Shown: piece by piece, positions 1-7,368 of the stretch
Layout of the letters: every line of letters starts with the position of its first letter
How positions within the stretch are numbered: the first letter of the stretch is position 1
Source of the DNA: Desulfolinea sp964487745
GTDB lineage: Bacteria; Chloroflexota; Anaerolineae; Anaerolineales; Villigracilaceae
NCBI GenBank assembly: GCA_964487745.1
Contig: CAZASG010000001.1
Coordinates: 62,001 to 126,000, forward strand
Length of the DNA: 64,000 nt
Reading direction: 5' to 3'
Notes under the pieces: model-generated
The model's database searches: none
The model's input: only the letters and a program-made list of their open reading frames with translations
Told to the model about the DNA's origin: nothing
Program-made: the position numbers and the translations under genes

Positions 1-644
1 GTAACATCTCTAACAATATTATCTGGATATATATCAAGTTTTTTTGTTCGTATACGATTCTTTGGTTCTATACGTCCCCAGATGTTATCTAAAAAAGAAA
101 AAACACCTTCAATATTCTTAGCTTCTAACTTTACAGTTTGCCTTATGGGTTCACTAGATTTGTTTTCTTCTTCGGCTTGAAACCCATTTGTAACTTCTTT
201 TTTGAGATTTAGATAAGCATTTGTAGTTTGTGCCCGTAAGAGCAACGAACGCAATAGCTTTTCATAACCACCATCTTCAAACAAATCCACCCAATGCCAT
301 TTGCGAAGACTTTCAAGATTTTCACATTCTTCTAAACGTGCGGGGATGATAAAAATCTCCCCTTCGGGCATCACATCAGCTTCATCAAGGGCTATTTTGA
401 CTTCTTTTTGGCGATAGCCACGTTGGTTAAATTGCTTTGAAAGACAAACGATGACCACGTCCGCTTCACGAACGGCTTTGCGAATTTCGCGTTCCCAATC
501 CTGCCCGGGGATGAGCTTTTCTTTGTCAAGCCACGCATCCACCCCGTCCGCGACGAGGCGGTCGTAGAGGGCGTGGACGGCATCCGCATCTGTGTGGGCG
601 TGAGAGAGGAAGACTTTTAGGGGGCGAGGGTTGGTTTCGGTCAT
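1..644 (-). CDS. TIR-domain protein, C-terminus cut off by window edge
   Basis: The frame is open from an ATG at 644 down to base 1, giving 214 codons without a stop. The N-terminal 130 residues read as a TIR domain: a beta strand KVFLSHAH near residue 9, the DGVDAWLDKEKL segment, VVIVCLSKQF, and a helix with RQKEVKIALDEA whose Glu sits where TIR NADases have the catalytic Glu. The remainder is charged and unrecognised. Bacterial TIR domains often hydrolyse NAD in defence or signalling; NADase activity here is inference. The domain is N-terminal, unlike the second TIR protein at 41062. The effector or sensor part lies outside the window. Confidence 0.75.
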   Translation of the reverse strand, partial: MTETNPRPLKVFLSHAHTDADAVHALYDRLVADGVDAWLDKEKLIPGQDWEREIRKAVREADVVIVCLSKQFNQRGYRQKEVKIALDEADVMPEGEIFIIPARLEECENLESLRKWHWVDLFEDGGYEKLLRSLLLRAQTTNAYLNLKKEVTNGFQAEEENKSSEPIRQTVKLEAKNIEGVFSFLDNIWGRIEPKNRIRTKKLDIYPDNIVRDV

Positions 645-671
645 GGTATGTGTCCCGCTGAAATTATACCG

Positions 672-726
672 TAGCCCCCTCCGCCCTGCGGGCACCTCCC
701 CAAATCATGGATTTGGGGGAGGTATT
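672..726. repeat. Palindromic intergenic repeat, copy 1 of CCCCCTCC family
   Basis: A small GCCC/GGGC hairpin is followed by a long inverted repeat, ACCTCCCCAAATC with GATTTGGGGGAGGT, around a 3-base loop. A related but decayed copy lies at 2023-2083, so the FAD oxidoreductase gene is flanked by both copies. Confidence 0.6.
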
Positions 727-750
727 CTGTCCATCAGGTAAAATCATCAG

Positions 751-1989
751 ATGGAAAACACCTACGACATCATTATTATCGGTTCCGGCCCTTCTGGACT
801 CTCAACCGCGCTACACCTCCAACAACTTTCTCCTAAACGTGAACTTTCTATCGTTATCCTGGAAAAAGCTCGCCACCCAAGGCATAAACTCTGCGCAGGT
901 GGAATCCTTGCTGAAGGAGAAGCCATCCTCGCCAAATTGGGATTAGATCTACGCGAAGTTCCCCACGTGGACGTGGACAAAGCCCACTTCGACTACAAGG
1001 GACGCGGGCTCAAACTTGGTTGGGGAAAACGCCCCCTTTTCCGCACTGTGCGCCGAAACGAATTTGATGCTTGGCTGGCAGATAAAACCAAAGAACGCGG
1101 AATAGAGATAGAAGAGGGAATTACCGTTAAAAAAATAGAGACTTTTGATGACTATGCCCTCGTTCACACCGATCAAGACGAATATCATGCCAAAGTCGTC
1201 GTCGGTGCTGATGGCTCGAACAGCATCGTACGTCGCAGTGTGATGGGGAAGGCACGTCCACATGTGGGGCGGGCGTTGGAGGTGATTACCCCAACACATG
1301 TCACTACCCTTTCGGGCACTCGTGCGAGGAGGGCAAAGTCCGACGCGGCAGTCTTCAAATTAGCAGAAAGATCGCGTCGCTCCGCTTGCGATGACAACCA
1401 AGAATATGCCACCTTCGATTTCCTCCCCGTCCCAAAAGGTATCTCTGGCTACGTCTGGGATTTCCCTGCTCTCGTCGACGGGAAAGAAATGCGCTGCTGG
1501 GGAATTTATGATAGCAACACTATTTCCCAATCCAAACGCACGCCCTTACGACAGGTTCTCGCCGAGGAGATGGCAGCCCACGGCCACGATCTTGATGATT
1601 ACAAACTGGAAGGGCACCCCATCCGCTGGTATGAGCCGAGCAATACACCTGCAATTCCACGCGTGTTGCTCGTCGGCGATGCCCTCGGCGCGGATGCACT
1701 ACTCGGCGAAGGCATCAGCATCGCATTGGGTTATGGTCGTGTTGGGGCAAAGACAATTCTTAATGCCTTCGAGAAAGATGACTTCAGTTTTCAAGATTAC
1801 AGAGGGAGATTATTGCGAACTCGGCTGGGCGGGGCTTTATGGCGGCGCACCTTTATCGCCAAGCTATTCTATCGCCTCAAAACCGATTTTCGGCAACGCC
1901 TTATCTGGCATTATTTCAAATGGCTGGCGGGATTGCTCGGGCTTTTATTTGTGATCGGTTGGGAGAAGAAGAACAAAACAAGAAATTAA
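751..1989 (+). CDS. FAD-dependent oxidoreductase, geranylgeranyl-reductase-like
   Basis: The protein has 412 residues. The N-terminus carries a Rossmann FAD-binding motif (IIIIGSGPSGLSTA, residues 5-18). VVVGADGSNSIVRR near residue 150 and LLVGDALGADALLGEGI near 310 are the GD and DG motifs of the geranylgeranyl reductase/flavin hydroxylase group. Members reduce isoprenoid chains or hydroxylate aromatic compounds; the substrate cannot be told here. A C-terminal hydrophobic stretch (WLAGLLGLLFVIGW) may anchor it to the membrane. About residues 189-214 (Thr-Arg-Ala-Arg-Arg through Cys-Asp-Asp) are encoded by an in-frame copy of a dispersed palindromic repeat, see 1315-1395. No strong ribosome binding site precedes the ATG. 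Confidence 0.75.
   Translation: MENTYDIIIIGSGPSGLSTALHLQQLSPKRELSIVILEKARHPRHKLCAGGILAEGEAILAKLGLDLREVPHVDVDKAHFDYKGRGLKLGWGKRPLFRTVRRNEFDAWLADKTKERGIEIEEGITVKKIETFDDYALVHTDQDEYHAKVVVGADGSNSIVRRSVMGKARPHVGRALEVITPTHVTTLSGTRARRAKSDAAVFKLAERSRRSACDDNQEYATFDFLPVPKGISGYVWDFPALVDGKEMRCWGIYDSNTISQSKRTPLRQVLAEEMAAHGHDLDDYKLEGHPIRWYEPSNTPAIPRVLLVGDALGADALLGEGISIALGYGRVGAKTILNAFEKDDFSFQDYRGRLLRTRLGGALWRRTFIAKLFYRLKTDFRQRLIWHYFKWLAGLLGLLFVIGWEKKNKTRN
1315..1395. repeat. Dispersed CATTGCGAG-type repeat inserted in frame in a CDS
   Basis: This segment matches the family at 39630-39716, 48667-48757 and 60355-60442. It shares the TGCGAGGAGGGC start, the CCGACGCGG middle and the GTCGCTCCGCTTGCGATGAC end. 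It lies inside the FAD oxidoreductase gene, keeps the frame open, and adds about 27 Arg/Ala-rich residues. Confidence 0.65.
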
Positions 1990-2022
1990 AACTCACCAGC
2001 ATTTACAAATAAGTATCCTGTT

Positions 2023-2083
2023 TATTACCCCCTCTGCCCTTCGGGCATCTCCCCCAAATGCAAAAACAGAATTTAGGGGAGAA
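2023..2083. repeat. Palindromic intergenic repeat, copy 2 of CCCCCTCC family
   Basis: The left part (ACCCCCTCTGCCCTTCGGGC, CTCCCCCAAAT) matches the copy at 672-726. The right arm, TTTAGGGGAGAA, is degenerate. It fills the space between the convergent oxidoreductase and recO genes and may act as their terminator. Confidence 0.5.
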
Positions 2084-2091
2084 CAGCTTTA

Positions 2092-2850
2092 TTACCGCCC
2101 CACTTCGCGAATAAAACGCGGCGAGTTCAAACCGCGCTCCAGCAGGTAGGTGAGATAAAACTGCATCAGGTTTTCCACCTCTGCCCGCACTTTGGGATCA
2201 GGATCTGCGCGGTGTGCATCAGCATAGGCACTACGTTGAAAATGACGCAAATATTTTAAGGCTCCTACACTAACGGGACGTACGGCTGGATGCTGGGTTC
2301 CGCAATCGGGGCAAAGCACCCCGCCTTCGCTGCCGGAGAAATACTGGTCTTCCGGTTCGATCTTTACACCGCAGCTAATGCAATTCTGTAATTGTGGGCG
2401 AAAGCCCAGATAATCGAGCAAGCGCATCTCATAATAACGCACAACCAACCAATGATCGTCACCGCGCGCGAGGCGATGAAGGCTATCCGTCAATAAACGA
2501 AAAATGGCAGAATTGGCTTCTTCTTCATCGTAGGAGAAGCGATGTAGCAACTCAACTATGTAGGCTGCCTGCCCTGTCAGGGTGAGGTTTTCGCGTAGGG
2601 GCAGAAAGGCTTCAATTGTTTCAACTTGGGTAATGATAAAGGGACCACGCGCGCGCGCCAATTGCAAGGTGACGTGGGTAAATGGCTGAAGATGCCCCCC
2701 TTTGCGCGAGCGGGTCTTACGAGCGCCCTTCACAACCGCACGTAATTTGCCACGTTGACGGGTATAGAGAGTCACGAGACGATCGGCCTCACCCCAATCA
2801 CGATGATCGAGAACAACAGCTTCAGCACGGAATGAGCGGGGAGTTTTCAT
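2092..2850 (-). CDS. recO: DNA repair protein RecO
   Basis: RecO loads RecA with RecR in the RecFOR recombination pathway. This 252-residue protein has the family's length. It starts with the OB-fold signature (AVVLDHRDWGEADRLVTLYT, residues 11-30), continues with GKLRAVVKGARK, and carries a four-Cys zinc site: NCISCGVK near residue 157 and LCPDCG near 179. It is the last gene of a minus-strand group after cdd, with 41 bases between them. RecO next to cytidine deaminase and a CorC/HlyC protein is a familiar bacterial neighbourhood. Confidence 0.92.
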   Translation of the reverse strand: MKTPRSFRAEAVVLDHRDWGEADRLVTLYTRQRGKLRAVVKGARKTRSRKGGHLQPFTHVTLQLARARGPFIITQVETIEAFLPLRENLTLTGQAAYIVELLHRFSYDEEEANSAIFRLLTDSLHRLARGDDHWLVVRYYEMRLLDYLGFRPQLQNCISCGVKIEPEDQYFSGSEGGVLCPDCGTQHPAVRPVSVGALKYLRHFQRSAYADAHRADPDPKVRAEVENLMQFYLTYLLERGLNSPRFIREVGR

Positions 2851-2891
2851 AATAATTTGCAGGGGCAGAATATATTGTGCCCTTACGTTTT

Positions 2892-3299
2892 TTATGTCAA
2901 ATGTTCAGGGCCAAATGCACCTGGCAACAATTCGCGGACAGTGGTCTCCTGCACCAAATTTCCGTTGCCATCAGCGATCAGGACGATGATGTCGAGCCCA
3001 AATTCTGCCAGGACCTGGCGGCATGAGCCGCATGGAAAACCGCCATTATCGGTAACGACCGAGATGACGTCGAATTCGTGTTCGCCTTCAGAGACGGCTT
3101 TGAAAAGCGCGACACGCTCGGCACACATTGTGACGGGATAGGCTGCGTTCTCTACATTTACGCCTGTGTAGATCTTTCCACTTTTGCCGCGCAGAGCTGC
3201 CCCAACCTGATAATTGGAATAAGGCACATATGCACGTCGGCGGGCTTCATTACCCAGATCGATCAGGGCTTGACGAATCTCACTCGTCAGTTCGCTCAT
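2892..3299 (-). CDS. cdd: Cytidine deaminase
   Basis: The enzyme deaminates cytidine and deoxycytidine in pyrimidine salvage. The 135-residue product has the homotetrameric family's length. Zinc and catalytic motifs are present: MCAERVALF (Cys and Glu) and FPCGSCRQVLAEF (Cys-x2-Cys), plus PYSNYQVGAAL for substrate binding. I chose the ATG at 3299 because GAGGAG stands just upstream; a longer in-frame extension to 3377 has no such site and would double-code with the preceding gene. Even so, the start overlaps the end of the CorC/HlyC gene by 20 bases, which suggests translational coupling. Confidence 0.93.
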   Translation of the reverse strand: MSELTSEIRQALIDLGNEARRRAYVPYSNYQVGAALRGKSGKIYTGVNVENAAYPVTMCAERVALFKAVSEGEHEFDVISVVTDNGGFPCGSCRQVLAEFGLDIIVLIADGNGNLVQETTVRELLPGAFGPEHLT

Positions 3300-4572
3300 C
3301 GGTTTTCTCCTCTGCGGGGGTTTCAGATGCATTTCGGGCACGGACACGACGGATTCGTCTGCCGGACACCTGTTCAATGGTCAGTAGCAAGCCGTTTACA
3401 CGGATGCTTTCGCCGCCCTGGGGCACACGTCCCAGTTGCTCGTAGAGAAATCCCGCCAGTGTATCTGCCTCGCCTTCAGGGAGGGTCACACCAGTCACAT
3501 CCGCAAAATCGTCTACGTCGATCAAACCCTGAAAGATATATTCGTTCTCACTGACTTCTTTATAGGGTGCTTCTTCACGTTCGTCATATTCATCCTGAAT
3601 TTCGCCGATGATCTCTTCGATGATGTCTTCGAGCGTGACAACACCGGAAACGCCGCCGTATTCATCGACAACTATTGCCATATGGAAGCGTTTTTCCTGC
3701 ATTTCGGCAAGCAGATCGTCGGCTTTTTTGGTTTCTGGAATGAAATAAGGTTCGCGCAAGAGATCACGCAATTGGATCTCGCCATCTGACTTACCCAATG
3801 TACTCAACAGGTCTTTGGCATAGAGCAAGCCAAGGATGTTATCTATGGTTTCTTTGTAAACGGGTACGCGCGAATAGCCAGAATCGAGAAAAGCCTGAAC
3901 GGCTGATGAGAGTGTAGTGTCATCTTCATCGAAGGCAAGAACGTCGATACGCGGCACCATGATCTCACGCGCCATTGTTTCGCCAAATTGGAAGATCTCA
4001 TAGATCATGCGACGTTCTTCACGCTCGAGGCTGCCGCTTCCTTCGTCAGCTTCGACCCAGACCTTGAGTTCGTCTTCGGTCATTTGCGCCATCGTTCCCT
4101 TGGAAACACGCTGCGGATCAAGCAAAAGCAGTGGCAAAAGCACAAAAGGGGTAAAAATAAATACCAGTAAATTCGCAAAAGAAGACAGGCGCAAAGCCCA
4201 TTCTTCAGCATTTGCCAATGCATTTGATTCGACCGTGAATTCGATCAGCAACAGGATGATCGTGAGAGCGCTCAAACCAATGACCTGAACAAGCCACGGG
4301 CGCGGGGAAGAGAGCGTCCAGTTTTGCAGGAGCAAAAAGGCAATAATGGCAATGCCAAAACGCATCAGCGTTTGGCTTAAACGCAACACCGCCACAAGGC
4401 GCGAACTTTCGTGCAAGGCAATTGCCCGTTTTGCGCTGGCAGGTTTTTCTTCCTTCAATGCGACGAGCTTTAATGTGCGTGCATTCGATAAACTAACACG
4501 CGTCGCAGCGATCATTAAGTCTAGAATTATCAGCAGGGCAATAATCAACAAGCCCCATTCGGTTTCTATCAC
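3280..4572 (-). CDS. CorC/HlyC (CNNM-like) family protein with two CBS domains
   Basis: The 430-residue protein starts with GTG, preceded by AAGGA. Residues 1-165 form a membrane part with about four hydrophobic segments (DUF21/CNNM type, somewhat diverged). A CBS pair follows at about 205-330 (MVPRIDVLAF; DEYGGVSGVVTLEDIIEEIIGEI), then a C-terminal CorC_HlyC domain (about 345-415, GEADTLAGFLYEQLGRVP). CNNM/CorC proteins are linked to Mg or other divalent-cation efflux; older names call them hemolysins, and no haemolytic role is implied. It lies 10 bases after glmU and overlaps cdd. Confidence 0.85.
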   Translation of the reverse strand: MIETEWGLLIIALLIILDLMIAATRVSLSNARTLKLVALKEEKPASAKRAIALHESSRLVAVLRLSQTLMRFGIAIIAFLLLQNWTLSSPRPWLVQVIGLSALTIILLLIEFTVESNALANAEEWALRLSSFANLLVFIFTPFVLLPLLLLDPQRVSKGTMAQMTEDELKVWVEADEGSGSLEREERRMIYEIFQFGETMAREIMVPRIDVLAFDEDDTTLSSAVQAFLDSGYSRVPVYKETIDNILGLLYAKDLLSTLGKSDGEIQLRDLLREPYFIPETKKADDLLAEMQEKRFHMAIVVDEYGGVSGVVTLEDIIEEIIGEIQDEYDEREEAPYKEVSENEYIFQGLIDVDDFADVTGVTLPEGEADTLAGFLYEQLGRVPQGGESIRVNGLLLTIEQVSGRRIRRVRARNASETPAEEKTDERTDE

Positions 4573-4582
4573 GTCTCGTTCC

Positions 4583-5929
4583 TTATTCTTCTAATTTCCT
4601 TATCGCCCGCGCCGGCATCCCGACCACGAGCGTATCTTCCTTTACATTTTTCGTCACCACCGAGCCTGCGCCAGTGCGCGCACGGTCGCCGAGCTCCAGC
4701 GGGGCAACGAGCATGGTATCACTACCTATAAACACATCTTTACCGATTTTGGTGTGATGCTTATTCTCACCATCGTAATTGCAGGTGATCGTCCCTGCGC
4801 CAATATTTGAATCCGCACCAATATCAGCATTCCCGATATACGAGAAATGCCCCATCTTTACTCCTTCGCGCAGCACAGAATCTTTCACTTCGCCAAAGTT
4901 ACCCATATGGACACCCTTCGAAAGATAGGCACCCTTTCGCAATCGGGCAAAAGGCCCCATATCCACATCATCTTCGAGGGTGGCTTTCTCAAGCACAGAT
5001 GACAAAATCTCACAGCGATCGCCAATGATGCAATCGGTGATGATCGTATTTGGACCAATTTCACAACCCTTGCCGATCTTCGTTTCGCCACGCAGGAATG
5101 TGTTGGGCTGAATGACGGTATCCTGCCCAATCTCTACATCCATACCGATATAAGTGGATGCGGGATCAATAAAGGTGACGCCGTTCAACATATGTGAACG
5201 ATTCACACGTGCCCTCATGCCTGCTTCCGCTTCAGAAAGGTGGATTCGGGTATTCACACCGATGGCTTCGACCGCATCGTCAAGGACAATCGCCTCCACG
5301 CGCATCCCGGCCTCGACCGCCAAACCAACCGTATCCGTCAGGTAATACTCGCCCTTCGCCGAAAGCGGGATATTTGAGAGCGCGTCCCAGAGCCAGTCAG
5401 CGTCGAAGCAATACGCGCCCACATTCAGCTCTTTGATGGCTTTCTGTTCGTCGGTCGCGTCCGCCTCTTCGACGATGGCACGCACGCCGCCGTCATCACC
5501 ACGAACAATGCGACCAAATCCGCGCGGATCGTCGTCCATGACCGTCAACATGCTCATGGGACCGCTATTCGCCTTTTGGGTTTCGACCAACTTCGAGAGG
5601 CTTTCCCCCGTCAACAGGGGCATATCGGATTGGCTGACAAGTACAAGATCGGTATTCCCTTTGAGTGTAGATTCTGCCTGTTGAACCGCGTGTCCCGTTC
5701 CCAATCGCTCTGCCTGCACCACAAAGCGGGCAGCATCTCCGATCGCTTCACGGACACCATCCGCGCCATGTCCAACGATCATCACAGGCGTCTCTTTGCT
5801 AACTACTCGGGCAGCTTGCAGGGCGTGCCAGACCATCGGCTTGCCAGATATGGGATGCAAAACTTTTGGCAGGTCAGATTTCATGCGGGTTCCTTGTCCC
5901 GCTGCGAGAATAACGGATGTGATTTTCAT
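4583..5929 (-). CDS. glmU: Bifunctional GlmU: GlcN-1-P acetyltransferase / GlcNAc-1-P uridyltransferase
   Basis: GlmU makes UDP-GlcNAc for peptidoglycan. The 448-residue protein has the uridyltransferase motif LAAGQGTRMKSDLPKVLHP (residues 8-26), QSDMPLLT for metal binding, then a left-handed beta-helix of hexapeptide repeats (about 250-430). The acetyltransferase signature GTITCNYDGENKHHT and the C-terminal IGSDTMLVAPLELG are intact. AAGGA precedes the ATG. It is the first gene of the run glmU - CorC/HlyC - cdd - recO. Confidence 0.95.
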   Translation of the reverse strand: MKITSVILAAGQGTRMKSDLPKVLHPISGKPMVWHALQAARVVSKETPVMIVGHGADGVREAIGDAARFVVQAERLGTGHAVQQAESTLKGNTDLVLVSQSDMPLLTGESLSKLVETQKANSGPMSMLTVMDDDPRGFGRIVRGDDGGVRAIVEEADATDEQKAIKELNVGAYCFDADWLWDALSNIPLSAKGEYYLTDTVGLAVEAGMRVEAIVLDDAVEAIGVNTRIHLSEAEAGMRARVNRSHMLNGVTFIDPASTYIGMDVEIGQDTVIQPNTFLRGETKIGKGCEIGPNTIITDCIIGDRCEILSSVLEKATLEDDVDMGPFARLRKGAYLSKGVHMGNFGEVKDSVLREGVKMGHFSYIGNADIGADSNIGAGTITCNYDGENKHHTKIGKDVFIGSDTMLVAPLELGDRARTGAGSVVTKNVKEDTLVVGMPARAIRKLEE

Positions 5930-6074
5930 ATTTATTCCTTCAACAATAATTTCTTTCTCTCAAACAAGAACAAAAAAAGACAAGCCTCGCATCCAAAAGG
6001 ACGGCGGTGAGCTTGCCTGGGGTAGAGAAAAAGTCCCGCCTGGGCGGGGTCAGTTGTATCCATAAAAAAGTTGC

Positions 6075-6144
6075 AGGGGCACCTGGATTCGAACCAAGAT
6101 CAACGGCTTCAAAGGCCGGTGTGCTAACCGTTGCACCATGCCCC
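6075..6144 (-). tRNA. tRNA-Gln (anticodon TTG)
   Basis: On the minus strand the 7-bp acceptor GGGGCAT pairs with GTGCCCC. The anticodon loop CTTTGAA gives anticodon TTG, and the T arm contains GGTTCGAATCC. The 3' CCA is not encoded: after the discriminator T the sequence reads GCAAC followed by a T run. The molecule is short (70 nt) with a reduced D arm, and the top anticodon-stem pair is mismatched. A TACAAT box at 6170-6175 could be its -10 element. Confidence 0.85.
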
Positions 6145-6202
6145 TATGCTGCTCTTTTGAGCGGGCGAAATTGTATCATAGGGAGAGCCTTTACGCAAAG
6201 CC

Positions 6203-7249
6203 TCAGTCGTTATTTTCGGGGGTCAACCCTAGCTGACGCGCCTGGTCGTAGGAGAGTTTATCAGCGTCAACCTGAGGAGCACCATGATTATCAACCGCAT
6301 CTTCCCAGAAGGATTCGATCTCTGAAGTTTCTATCTTCTTTTTCTGTTTGAAGAGTGCTTCCAGTTCTTCTGGTGAAACCTCATCTTCAACGAGTTCTTC
6401 AGGAACATCCTTGCTCTCAACATATTCGCCCGTTTCTTCTGTGACTAGACGGGTCACACCCATCTGGTTGAGAACGTGTTCCACTTCGCTTTTCAGGATC
6501 ATCATTGCGTCAGTAATATCGAGCACTTTTTTGCGGTCAGCGATACGCTCGCCAGCGACGATCAATGCATGAGTGTTGTTGACCGGCACAAGCAAGACAT
6601 CCTGATCTCCACCGGGGAAGATGTGATAGCTGAGGGGTGTTTCCTGATGAATATAGCCGGAGACTTTACGCCCGGCACGGTAGATACCCATCAAACCAGC
6701 CAAAAGCGAGGCTTCGACAGTGCTATCCTGAAATGCACCTGCCTTTGCCAGCACATGTCCCATATCAGAAAGCAGGACGATGACTTGTGCACCCATATTC
6801 TGGCGGAACTTCGCCAAAAGCCCAGACATGGTTTTGTGGGCTTCGGCTTCATCATCCAATTCATCAGGGAGAACGGTGCGTTCAAGCCCAAGACATCGCT
6901 CAACAGCGTCGAGGAAATCCGTTAGAGAAATGGGTTTCTCGAAAAAGGCAAAGGCACCCGCATCCAATAATTGCTGGCGTTCTTTGCGATTCTTTGTTCC
7001 TGAGATCAGAATGATCTGCGCATCTTCATTGCGTTTTTTAACTTTTTCGAGCAATTCCAAGCCGGTCATGCCCGGCAGGAGGTAGTCGATCACGAAAAGA
7101 TCAATTTCCTTGCCGGAGGCTTCGAGAAAAGCTTCTTCCCCCGAGGGGGCTTCCAAAATCTCAAACTCATGAGGCAGCGATTCCAAAGCTGACTGCATGA
7201 GGCGGATCACATCCCGATGATCGTCAATGAGTAAAACGCGATGAGTCAT
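6203..7249 (-). CDS. Response regulator receiver protein with roadblock/LC7-like domain
   Basis: The 348-residue protein begins with a receiver domain (about 1-125): acidic pair in LLIDDH, phospho-acceptor Asp in LFVIDYLLPG near residue 54, Thr/Ser in LISGT, Lys in FFEKPIS. Residues about 135-270 look like a roadblock/LC7 alpha-beta domain (VIVLLSDMGHVLAKAG, LSYHIFPGG, HALIVAGE). Roadblock proteins often bind small GTPases, so this could be a phosphorylation-controlled regulator without DNA-binding output. The C-terminal 75 residues are acidic and unassigned. No histidine kinase or GTPase gene is adjacent. Confidence 0.75.
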   Translation of the reverse strand: MTHRVLLIDDHRDVIRLMQSALESLPHEFEILEAPSGEEAFLEASGKEIDLFVIDYLLPGMTGLELLEKVKKRNEDAQIILISGTKNRKERQQLLDAGAFAFFEKPISLTDFLDAVERCLGLERTVLPDELDDEAEAHKTMSGLLAKFRQNMGAQVIVLLSDMGHVLAKAGAFQDSTVEASLLAGLMGIYRAGRKVSGYIHQETPLSYHIFPGGDQDVLLVPVNNTHALIVAGERIADRKKVLDITDAMMILKSEVEHVLNQMGVTRLVTEETGEYVESKDVPEELVEDEVSPEELEALFKQKKKIETSEIESFWEDAVDNHGAPQVDADKLSYDQARQLGLTPENND

Positions 7250-7332
7250 AAAAATAGTCCTTAAAAACGAATAAAAAGATTATAGCAAAAAATATACACT
7301 CCTGACTTTCAATTTCTTTATAAATCATAAGA

Positions 7333-7364
7333 AAAGTGCCCCCTTCTTTCAGCAGGGGCACTTT
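7333..7364 (-). terminator. Intrinsic terminator after the A2M-like gene
   Basis: AAAGTGCCCC at 7333-7342 pairs with GGGGCACTTT at 7355-7364, five bases past the stop of the minus-strand A2M-like gene, and T-rich sequence follows on that strand. Confidence 0.7.
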
Positions 7365-7368
7365 ATAG

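Noticed and set aside
3300..3377. N-terminal extension of cytidine deaminase
   Set aside because: It would overlap the upstream gene by nearly 100 bases and lacks a ribosome binding site, whereas the internal ATG has GAGGAG and gives the normal family length.
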